From: Thermoplasmata archaeon
GTDB taxonomy: Archaea; Thermoplasmatota; Thermoplasmata; Lutacidiplasmatales; UBA184
Reading direction: 5' to 3'
DNA length: 64,000 nucleotides
NCBI GenBank assembly: GCA_022749895.1
Contig: JAKIWS010000007.1
Location: forward strand, 1-64,000
The position numbers and the translations under genes are program-made. Below, piece by piece: positions 35,959 through 43,871 of the stretch (the stretch's first letter is position 1; the number at the start of each line of letters is the position of its first letter). Below the pieces are notes generated by a model that saw only the letters and a list, made by a program, of their open reading frames with translations, had not been told where the DNA came from and ran no database searches.

Positions 35959-38904
35959 GTGCCGGGAATCCTCCCATGGAGCCCTCGCCGTCGCCGTTTG
36001 GCCGAAGTTCGGAGCCTAAAGGTTCTTAACGAGAATCTCGTCCGCAACGTCACTCCCTTGCGGGCCGGAAACATTGCCATCCCGGTCGGGCTCGCGGTCC
36101 TTCTCGTCTTCACATTCTCGCCGGGCGGGACCAGCGCGACGAGTACCGCTCCGCCGCGGACCATCCACTTCGGAGCGGTCGGGTCGTCCGCGTGCCTGCC
36201 CGGCCCTCGTTGCGGGGCCGGACCCGTCTCCGCCCGCCCAACCCCGTCGGCGAACCCATCCGGACCTGGTTGGGTGCAGCTCACCGGTCTCGCCACCGCA
36301 CCCGGTGCCCGCACGCAACCGGAGATCGCCTACGATCCCTCGCTCCAAGAGGTGGTGATGTTCGGTGGTTACAGCGCTGGAACGGGTGGCGCGTTGGGCG
36401 ACACGTGGGCATTCGTCAACAACAGCTGGAGCGACCTTACCGGCACCTTGTCGACCGCCCCCCCGGCCCGCTGGGGCGGGACGATGGTCTGGGACCCTAA
36501 GGATCAGTACCTCGTCATGTTCGGGGGGCGATCGTCCTCTCTGTTCTACAACGACACCTGGACGTTCAACGGGTCCGGTTGGGCCCTCGGGAGCCCCTCG
36601 TCGGCGCCGCAACCGCGAGCCCATTTCACAATGGCCTGGGACCCGGTCGACCGGTACGTCGTACTCGCGGCCGGCGATGTGCTGAACTCCGGAAACGGCT
36701 CCGCGGGCTGGAGTCAGTACGCGGACACTTGGACGTACGTCGGTGGGGCGTGGACCAATGTGACGAACTCCGTCGTTGGGTCGATCGGGCCCCGGATTTA
36801 CGGGCCCGGCGTGTATGACCCGTGGAACCGGTCGGTGGTGGTCGTCGACGGCACGCCGACCGAAGGGTGCGGCAAGTCGAACCCGGTCGCGACGTACCGG
36901 ACTGCGAAGGTCTGGAACTACCCGGCCTCGGTCGGTCCGACCGACAACACCAGCCAGGCGATGATGACGTACGACCCGCAAGGAGCGTTCCTGCTCAATT
37001 ACGGTGGGGCCGTCGGGACCTCCGGCAACTGCGCCCAGACGAACGCCACGTGGGTCCGCTACAACGGCACCTGGTGGAACGTCTCGGCGTGGGTGGGACA
37101 ACCACCGTCCACACGGTACCTCTCCGGCATCGCCTTCGACGCCGTGGACCAAGAGATCGTGCTGTTCGGAGGCAACTCGAACGGGGCGTACCTCGCCGAC
37201 ACGTGGACCTACCGTGCGACGCCGATCAGTTCGACCCTCAACGCGACGCCGCGGGAAGGCGGCGTGCCGCTCACGGTCAATCTCTCCTCGGACGCCTGGG
37301 GCGGGTTCGGCGGCTACGGGTACAACTGGAGCTTCGGGGACGGTGGGACCTCCTCGACCGGCGCGAACACATCGCACACGTACACCGCGCTCGGAACCTA
37401 CCACATCTGGCTGAACTGGACCGACCGACTGGGACGGGCCGGCTCCGGCAACCTGACCGTGAGCCTGGTTCCGGGGCTCTTCGCGGTCGCTTCCGCGACA
37501 CCGACGATCGGCTCGATCCCGCTCACGGTGAATTTCTCAGCGACGATCGGCGGAGGTGTCCAACCGTACAATACCACGTGGGCGTTCGGTGACGGGTCGA
37601 TCGCCTACCGGGGGAATGTCACCCACGTCTACCTTCGGAGCGGTCCGTACCGGGCGACCCTCACCGTGCGCGACCAGTACGGACTCATCAACCGGAGCTC
37701 GATCCTGTTCCAAGTCGCTCCTAGGTTGGTCGCCGGCGCTACCGCAACGCCCTCGGCCGGGATCGCTCCGTTCAACGTCAGCTTCGTCGCGGCTCCCGCG
37801 GGGGGGAACCCGCCCTACGCCTACGCGTGGGCCTTCGGCGACGGAGGGATTGCGATCACCGCAACGCCCACCCATCTGTACCGGGCCGTCGGCGCGTACA
37901 ACGCCACGGTCGCCGTGCAAGACAGTCTGGGTCGGTCGGCGACGTACGCCGTTCCGATCCGGGCCTATCCGGCGCTGGTCCCGACCATCAGCGCCAATCT
38001 CTCGGCGGGCGTCGGCCCGCTGTCGGTCGAGTTCACCGCCGGGGGATCCGGCGGCGACGGTCAATTCAATTTCTCCTGGAACTTCGGCGATCGGAGCGCG
38101 CCGGCGAGCGGTGGCGTCGTCGACCACGTCTTCACCTCGCCCGGCAATTACACTATTCAATTGACCCTCACCGACCTGAGCCGGGCGTCCACCGCCCAGC
38201 TCACGGTGACCGTCGTACGACCCCTCGCCGCGGTACTCTCCGCGACCTCCCTGACCGGAGAGACCGGAGCGCCGTTCCATTTCGTCGTGCAGGTGGACGG
38301 GGGTCTCGCCCCGCTAGCGTACACCTGGAACTTCGGGGACGGAACCTCCGGCCGGGGGACGGCGAGTCAAGACCACACGTACGCCCTCCCCGGATCCTTC
38401 ACGGTCCGGCTGGCGGTGACGGACGCCGTCGGCGAGCGCGTGCTGGTGAGCGCTGGCGTCGGCGTGGTGCGAGCGCTGACCGTGGCGCTGATCGCGGAGA
38501 GTCCTGCGGTGACGGTGGGCGCGAGCGACAACCTTACGGCCACGGTGGGCGGCGGGCTCTCACCGGTCGCGGTACAATGGTCGGGTCTCCCACCGGGGTG
38601 CCCCGCGTCGACCGCCGCGTCGCTCGCCTGTTCGCCCTCGTCCGTGGGGAACTACACGATCACGATCAGCGTGGTGGACGCCCTTGGCTTCCACGCGGCC
38701 GCGAACGTCTCGATGACGGTCGACCGTCCGGTACCTCCCGCAGCTTCGGCCGGGCTCTCCGGTACGCTCGACCTGGCGGCCGCAGGAGGGGCCGTGGTGG
38801 CCGTGGGCCTCGGGACCGTCCTGCTCCTCTGGCGCCGCCGTAAACCGGGGGCCTCGTCCTCAGCGGTCGACGAGGTCGCGGACGAACCACCGGAATCGAC
38901 CTAG
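35959..38904 (+). CDS. large surface protein: N-terminal Kelch repeats, about 5-6 PKD-type repeats, C-terminal TM anchor
   Basis: Repeated LVMFGG...NDTWTF blocks, then NWSFGDGGTSS..HTY..GTY type PKD units; C-terminal VVAVGLGTVLLLWRRRK. Confidence 0.9.
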   Translation: MPGILPWSPRRRRLAEVRSLKVLNENLVRNVTPLRAGNIAIPVGLAVLLVFTFSPGGTSATSTAPPRTIHFGAVGSSACLPGPRCGAGPVSARPTPSANPSGPGWVQLTGLATAPGARTQPEIAYDPSLQEVVMFGGYSAGTGGALGDTWAFVNNSWSDLTGTLSTAPPARWGGTMVWDPKDQYLVMFGGRSSSLFYNDTWTFNGSGWALGSPSSAPQPRAHFTMAWDPVDRYVVLAAGDVLNSGNGSAGWSQYADTWTYVGGAWTNVTNSVVGSIGPRIYGPGVYDPWNRSVVVVDGTPTEGCGKSNPVATYRTAKVWNYPASVGPTDNTSQAMMTYDPQGAFLLNYGGAVGTSGNCAQTNATWVRYNGTWWNVSAWVGQPPSTRYLSGIAFDAVDQEIVLFGGNSNGAYLADTWTYRATPISSTLNATPREGGVPLTVNLSSDAWGGFGGYGYNWSFGDGGTSSTGANTSHTYTALGTYHIWLNWTDRLGRAGSGNLTVSLVPGLFAVASATPTIGSIPLTVNFSATIGGGVQPYNTTWAFGDGSIAYRGNVTHVYLRSGPYRATLTVRDQYGLINRSSILFQVAPRLVAGATATPSAGIAPFNVSFVAAPAGGNPPYAYAWAFGDGGIAITATPTHLYRAVGAYNATVAVQDSLGRSATYAVPIRAYPALVPTISANLSAGVGPLSVEFTAGGSGGDGQFNFSWNFGDRSAPASGGVVDHVFTSPGNYTIQLTLTDLSRASTAQLTVTVVRPLAAVLSATSLTGETGAPFHFVVQVDGGLAPLAYTWNFGDGTSGRGTASQDHTYALPGSFTVRLAVTDAVGERVLVSAGVGVVRALTVALIAESPAVTVGASDNLTATVGGGLSPVAVQWSGLPPGCPASTAASLACSPSSVGNYTITISVVDALGFHAAANVSMTVDRPVPPAASAGLSGTLDLAAAGGAVVAVGLGTVLLLWRRRKPGASSSAVDEVADEPPEST

Positions 38905-38955
38905 GCGCACTCACGAGGATCCGACCCCCAAGGAAACCACCCCCGCAAGGGGAAC

Positions 38956-39528
38956 CTAACTGGCGACGAACTTGCCGTCGACCATCCGGAGCGTGCGGTC
39001 GCACTTCGCGGCCACCTCGGGGTCGTGCGTCACGACGACGATCGTCTGCTGGTAGGACTTGTTGAGGCTCCGCAGGAGCTCCGTCACCTGCAGCGAGCCC
39101 TCCTGGTCCAAGTTCCCGGTCGGCTCGTCCGCCCAGACGATGGCGGGGCGGCTCACGAGGGCGCGGGCCAGCGAGACGCGCTGTTGCTGGCCGCCGGAGA
39201 GCTCGGAGGGCCGGTGGTGGAGCCGGTCGCCGAGGCCCAACTCGGTCAGGATCGTCGTCGCCCGCGCCCGGGCCTCTTTCGCCGCGACGCCGCCGATCAA
39301 GAGCGGCATCTCGACGTTCTCCACCGCCGAGAGCACCGGAAGAAGGTTGTACGACTGAAAAACGAAGCCGGTCCGACGCGCCCGATACTCACTCTTTTTC
39401 TTGTCCGACATCTGGTGAATGTCGGTCCCTTCGAGCGTGACCTGGCCCTTGCTGATGTCGTCGAGTCCGGAGAAGCAGTTGAGGAGCGTCGTCTTGCCGC
39501 AGCCCGAGGGACCCATGATCGCGACCAT
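38956..39528 (-). CDS. ABC transporter ATP-binding protein (LolD/MacB-like); N-terminus separated by an in-frame TAG, full frame 38956..39636
   Basis: [54 protein letters not shown]; upstream [38 protein letters not shown]. Confidence 0.85.
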   Translation of the reverse strand: MVAIMGPSGCGKTTLLNCFSGLDDISKGQVTLEGTDIHQMSDKKKSEYRARRTGFVFQSYNLLPVLSAVENVEMPLLIGGVAAKEARARATTILTELGLGDRLHHRPSELSGGQQQRVSLARALVSRPAIVWADEPTGNLDQEGSLQVTELLRSLNKSYQQTIVVVTHDPEVAAKCDRTLRMVDGKFVAS

Positions 39529-39769
39529 CTCTCCGCGATTGATCTGGAGCTCAACCCCCTACAACGCGGCGACCTCCGTTTCCCCGGTTCCGTAGAGCTT
39601 CCAGACGTCGCGCGCGACGACGACTACCTCGACCATCGACCCTGCCCCGTGAAGGGTCGGACCACCTCGAGGGGGGGCTTAACTCTGACCGTTCGGAGCG
39701 ATTCTCGTCTCGGCGGACCCCCCGTCGCGTCGGAGGGGTATATATGCCATCACCGAGAGTCAAACACGT

Positions 39770-40576
39770 GTGGTGGGTCGTCCGCCTCCCCTGTATCGAG
39801 CGAGCCGCGCGGTGCAACGGCTCGCGACGGTCGCGCTCGTTCTCTTCGTGATCTTTGTCGGCGGCGCGGTCTACTCGGCCGCGTCGCTGCGACCGTCGTC
39901 CACCTCGGCCGGCAACGTGAGCTTCGCATCGATCGGCAACAACACGTTCCGGGTGACCGCGCTCGTGAACCTCTCCAACCCCGGCTTCTACCCGATCACG
40001 CACCTCCAGCTCGAGGCGCACGTCGACGACCCTCGCGGGGCCCTGCTCGCCGCGGGGTCGTCGCCGTATTCGGACATTGCGCCCGGGACGACCGGGATGA
40101 TCCTGCTCCAGTTCAATGTGGACATCTCGTCGGTCGCGGACGCGGTCTCCCTCCTCACGCACGACGCGAAGCTATCGGCGTACGTGCGCCTCCACGCTAC
40201 GTACGCCTCCGTCTTCGATATCGCGGTCGACGCCCCGTCGAACCTCTCCTGGGGAGCCCCCCTGGCGGGATTGAACGTCACGCCGGCGACCCCCGTCGCG
40301 CAGCCGAACGGCACGGTCAACGAATCGATCCGGATCTCCTTTGCGGACCACGCCCGGTTTCCCGTCACCGGGAGCTTCAACGTCCGCGTGACGAATCCGT
40401 CCGGGGTCGCCTGCGGGAGCGGCGCGTTGCCGGCCAACGTTCCTCCGGGCGGCGCGTTCAACCGGACGATGACGGTCGCGCTCGCCTTCGGCTGTAACGT
40501 GCAGGGCGGGGCGGTCGTCGGCTCGTTCGTGGGGCCCGACGTTTACGTCGTGCTGCCTCCGGAGCCGTTGCCGTGA
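39770..40576 (+). CDS. membrane-anchored extracytoplasmic protein
   Basis: One N-terminal TM segment (TVALVLFVIFVGGAVYSAAS) then a Ser/Thr/Asn-rich domain with N-x-S/T sequons. Confidence 0.75.
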   Translation: MVGRPPPLYRASRAVQRLATVALVLFVIFVGGAVYSAASLRPSSTSAGNVSFASIGNNTFRVTALVNLSNPGFYPITHLQLEAHVDDPRGALLAAGSSPYSDIAPGTTGMILLQFNVDISSVADAVSLLTHDAKLSAYVRLHATYASVFDIAVDAPSNLSWGAPLAGLNVTPATPVAQPNGTVNESIRISFADHARFPVTGSFNVRVTNPSGVACGSGALPANVPPGGAFNRTMTVALAFGCNVQGGAVVGSFVGPDVYVVLPPEPLP

Positions 40577-41082
40577 GCGGCCGAATCCCCGCTCCGCCCC
40601 GCGACCCCTCCGAGCCCCCGTACCGGCCGCCGGTCCTCCGTCGGATCGTGGTCGGGTCGATGATCCTTGTTGGGCTGATCTTCGTCTTCGTGGTCCTGCC
40701 GACGATCGCCCTCCGTTCGCTGAGCGCCTACGGGGTGACGTCCGGGGTGCCCCTCCCGGCGATCACCGCCGGCGGATTCGTCCTGGCGGGCCTCTCCGCG
40801 ATCCGGTATGTCGTGAAACCGACGCGCGCCTACGGACCGGTCGGCGTCGTGCGCGCCCTCGCGGCGGTCGGCTACCTGTTCTTGTTCGCCCCGTTCGGGA
40901 CCGTAAGCGCCACGTTGATGGGGGCGCAGATCACGGTGACCTACGGCGACCTCTTGCTCGTCGCCTTGGCGATTCCTCTTCTCTCGCTCGCGGCGTCGGC
41001 CTTGACCACCGCGGAGGACCTGCGCCACCCCTACGAGCGGCTCCGCTACGACTTTCCGCCGCCCGGCGCCGGTTGGCGCTAG
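40573..41082 (+). CDS. multi-TM membrane protein, translationally coupled to 39770..40576
   Basis: Four hydrophobic segments; GTGA overlap. Confidence 0.75.
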   Translation: MSGRIPAPPRDPSEPPYRPPVLRRIVVGSMILVGLIFVFVVLPTIALRSLSAYGVTSGVPLPAITAGGFVLAGLSAIRYVVKPTRAYGPVGVVRALAAVGYLFLFAPFGTVSATLMGAQITVTYGDLLLVALAIPLLSLAASALTTAEDLRHPYERLRYDFPPPGAGWR

Positions 41083-41089
41083 TCGACGC

Positions 41090-41560
41090 TCAGGCGGAAG
41101 CGCGCGCCGTCGTCAGCCGGACCGGCGTCCTCGGACGGTCGCGAGCGTCCCGCGGGGTGGCCGCGATCTTGTCGACGACCGTCTGGCCGCCGACGACCTT
41201 GCCGAAGATCGCGTGCTTCCGGTCGAGCCACGGGGTCGCGGCGAGGGTGATGAAGAACTGGCTGCCGCCGGTGTTCGGACCGGCGTTCGCCATCGACAGG
41301 ATGCCCGGCCCCGTGTGCCGGAGCTCCGGGTGGAACTCGTCGGGGATCTCGTAGCCGGGTCCCCCGGTTCCGTCCCCCTTGGGGCACCCGCCCTGGATCA
41401 TGAAGCCCGGGATCACCCGATGGAAGGTGGTGTTGTTGTAGAACCCCTTCTTCACGAGGTCGAGGAAGTTCCCCACGGTCTTGGGCGCCCGATCGGCGAA
41501 CAGTTCGACCTGGATCTCGCCCTCGCTCGTGGCGAGGGTCACCTGCGGATTCGCGGCCAC
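41090..41560 (-). CDS. cyclophilin-type peptidyl-prolyl cis-trans isomerase
   Basis: VTLATSEGEIQVELFADRAPKTVGNFLDLVKKGFYNNTTFHRVIPGFMIQGG...NTGGSQFFITL. Confidence 0.95.
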   Translation of the reverse strand: MAANPQVTLATSEGEIQVELFADRAPKTVGNFLDLVKKGFYNNTTFHRVIPGFMIQGGCPKGDGTGGPGYEIPDEFHPELRHTGPGILSMANAGPNTGGSQFFITLAATPWLDRKHAIFGKVVGGQTVVDKIAATPRDARDRPRTPVRLTTARASA

Positions 41561-41610
41561 GCGCGAGCCGAGCCGGCGGGGTCCAAAAGGCCGTCGGTCC
41601 CGGGTCGGCC

Positions 41611-41982
41611 CTACCGGAAGTGGCGATTGACGGCGAGGAGGTAGATCAGCACGAGGAGCGACAGGATCGAGGCGAACAGGGCGCCGGAGAGGATGTAGCC
41701 CAGGAACAGCAGGCCGACCACGATGATCGAGAGAACGAGCGCCCACAGCTCGAGGTGCCAAAGGCCGGTCGCGACCACGAGCAGTACGATCGCGAAGATC
41801 AGCAGGAGGATGGCGCCCAGGAGGCCGCCTCCGAACACTGCGAACCCGCCGGCGACCGCGACGCCGGTGAAGACTAGGAGCACGATCGACGCGATGACCA
41901 GGATCGCGCCGACGATCCCGATCAGCACCGCCAGAATCGCGACCCCGATCGGCAGGCCACGGGAGGGCATGCTCACCGACAT
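41611..41982 (-). CDS. multi-TM membrane protein
   Basis: Four to five strongly hydrophobic segments; start set at MSVSMPSRGLP. Confidence 0.7.
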   Translation of the reverse strand: MSVSMPSRGLPIGVAILAVLIGIVGAILVIASIVLLVFTGVAVAGGFAVFGGGLLGAILLLIFAIVLLVVATGLWHLELWALVLSIIVVGLLFLGYILSGALFASILSLLVLIYLLAVNRHFR

Positions 41983-42112
41983 GGCTCTCGGAAGTACCGA
42001 GATGGCCACCTCAACATGAATCTTCCGTGAGAACCACCTCGCGCCCACGACCTGTTTATACCTGACCACCGGTGGAATCGTCTAGGACCCCTCCGCCGGG
42101 GTGCGTGGCCGG

Positions 42113-42625
42113 ATGAACCGTTCCATCACATTCCTGGGCCTCGGCTTTCTGGTCCTCGCCGGGGGGTTGGTCGCGTACCCGGACCTGGTCTACGGCGCCG
42201 AGGTGCTCGATTTCGAGGTCGAGGTCGGCCTCCTGACGCTGCCCGCGGCCCTCTCGGTGATCCTCTGGGGTGCGGCGGCCCCCGACCCGCGCGTCACGAC
42301 CGTGCGGGGGGTCTTCGGGAACCCGGAGGAGAACATCGTCGGCCGGAAGCTCGACAAGAGCGCGGCGATCGCCGACGCCCGGTACCGACCGAGCCCGAAA
42401 GAACCGGTCAACTGTCGGCAGTGCTACACCTTGATCCCGCCGGAACTCGCCGACTGCCCGCGCTGCGGACGTCGCCGGGAGTGCCGCGGATGCGGCAAGC
42501 CGCTCTTCTTCCTCGCCGGCGCGGTCCGGTGCGCGCCCTGCCTGCACGACGAGGTCTACTGCAACTGCCCGCGGGTACGGCGCCCGACCACGGGCACCGG
42601 GCCGGCCCGGGTGGGGACCCGATGA
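42113..42625 (+). CDS. membrane protein with C-terminal double zinc ribbon
   Basis: Two hydrophobic helices then CRQCYTLIPPELADCPRCGRRRECRGCGKPLFFLAGAVRCAPCLHDEVYCNCP. Confidence 0.75.
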   Translation: MNRSITFLGLGFLVLAGGLVAYPDLVYGAEVLDFEVEVGLLTLPAALSVILWGAAAPDPRVTTVRGVFGNPEENIVGRKLDKSAAIADARYRPSPKEPVNCRQCYTLIPPELADCPRCGRRRECRGCGKPLFFLAGAVRCAPCLHDEVYCNCPRVRRPTTGTGPARVGTR

Positions 42626-43128
42626 CCGAGGCCCCGCTCGATTCCCACCTTCCCCGAGGCACGATCGTGAACGAGCCCGTCGCGCGCGTGCACTTCGACG
42701 GAGCGTGCCAGCCGCCCCGTGGCGGGGGGGTCGCGACGTTCGGTTTCGTGGTCGACGGGACGAACCTTTCCCACACCGACAAGGGCCTGGCGGTGCCCCC
42801 GTGGTCACCCAACGCGACCAACAACGTGGCGGAGTACGTCGCCGCGATCCGCGCGCTCGAGTGGCTGCGCGGACGGAGTTTTTCCGGAATCGTCGTTGTG
42901 ATCGGCGACAGCCAACTCGTCATCCGTCAGATGAACGGGGAGTATGACGTGAAGGCGGAGCATCTGAAGGCGTACCATGCTCACCTCCAGCGGCTCGTGC
43001 AGGAATTCAAGGAGGTTCGATTCGAGTGGGTGCCGCGCGAAGAGAATACGGAGGCCGACCGGCTCTCGAAGGAGGCGTTGATCGACGCTCTCCCCGCCGC
43101 CCGGAAGCTCCGCCCGAATCTCGACTGA
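42622..43128 (+). CDS. rnhA: ribonuclease HI-like protein
   Basis: ARVHFDGACQPPRGGGVATFGFVV...NNVAEYVAAIRALEWL...VIGDSQLVIRQMNGEYDVK...FEWVPREENTEADRLSKEAL. Confidence 0.93.
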   Translation: MTEAPLDSHLPRGTIVNEPVARVHFDGACQPPRGGGVATFGFVVDGTNLSHTDKGLAVPPWSPNATNNVAEYVAAIRALEWLRGRSFSGIVVVIGDSQLVIRQMNGEYDVKAEHLKAYHAHLQRLVQEFKEVRFEWVPREENTEADRLSKEALIDALPAARKLRPNLD

Positions 43129-43207
43129 GTTCGCCCGACCCGGACGGCGGGGCTCGAGAACGAGTCCGCCGTCACCCGGCCCCCAGGTGGGGCCGGTCGG
43201 CGCTGGG

Positions 43208-43417
43208 CTAACCCCAGCGAACGGTGTATACGAGGGTCCGGCCTTCGAGGGCCGCGCGCGCACGCGCGGTGTCGACGAACGTTGCGAACTCCGCGGCCGC
43301 TGCAGGACTCAAGCGCGGTCGGATCCCGACGCCGCGAGGGCTCCCGGTGCCGAGGATGGAGCGGGGGCGCGGAGGTCCGGGTGGGTTGATGAACGAATCA
43401 GCGGGGGAGCGGTTCAC
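43208..43417 (-). CDS. small hypothetical protein
   Basis: GTG start; VNRSPADSFINPPGPPRPRSILGTGSPRGVGIRPRLSPAAAAEFATFVDTARARAALEGRTLVYTVRWG; GTGA overlap with upstream ORF. Confidence 0.4.
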   Translation of the reverse strand: MNRSPADSFINPPGPPRPRSILGTGSPRGVGIRPRLSPAAAAEFATFVDTARARAALEGRTLVYTVRWG

Positions 43418-43575
43418 CGGCGCCCCCAGTTGACCGCGCGTTCGATCAGTTGCTGGTACGAGGTCCCCTCCGGGATGCGCGGGATGTAGGCGAGAGGTGA
43501 GGACGTATCCAGGTCCGGTTCTTCCGGAGCGCCGAGAGCGGCGAGTGGGATCAACGACGACTTGGTCACGGCCAC
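43414..43575 (-). CDS. small hypothetical protein (53 aa)
   Basis: GTG start; VAVTKSSLIPLAALGAPEEPDLDTSSPLAYIPRIPEGTSYQQLIERAVNWGRR. Confidence 0.4.
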   Translation of the reverse strand: MAVTKSSLIPLAALGAPEEPDLDTSSPLAYIPRIPEGTSYQQLIERAVNWGRR

Positions 43576-43689
43576 GTATATCCCCTCCAATTGTCAGACA
43601 GATGTCGTACATAAAGCCCAAAGCTCCTCAGGAAGGTAGGGGGTTGGGTTGGACTCCCTCTCGGAGATCCGCGGCCGACAAATGGCCGA

Positions 43690-43725
43690 CACACCCCCCC
43701 ATTTCCACTGGAAAAGGGGGCATCC
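43690..43725. repeat. palindromic element copy 1: CCCCC-A-TTTCC-ACT-GGAAA-A-GGGGG
   Basis: Shares ccccatttccactggaaaa (19 nt exact) with copy 2; near-perfect 25-nt inverted repeat. Confidence 0.7.
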
Positions 43726-43871
43726 CCCTCCCCCACCGACCGCCGGTTCTTCGAGGCGCTTCGGCTCCGATCCAGGGAGAGTGCGTTCCCCAACCACGGT
43801 AGGAAGTCGGAGAACGTTGAAGTAGCCGTGCCCCGTCGTCCGACTCCCCAGCTCCGGGGGCGGAAACAGGC

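Noticed and set aside
36016-37404. 462-aa minus-strand ORF
   Set aside because: Antisense to the Kelch-PKD gene, which has clear repeat structure in the plus frame
36300-38700. Kelch/PKD repeats as CRISPR-like or DNA tandem repeats
   Set aside because: Periodicity is at protein level with diverged DNA; no identical direct repeats with spacers
39559-39561. TAG recoding as pyrrolysine in the ABC ATPase
   Set aside because: TAG is used as the terminal stop of many genes here (rpsJ, tuf, gltA, MFS transporter), no pyl genes are in the window, and the position is not a known Pyl site; kept only as an interrupted gene
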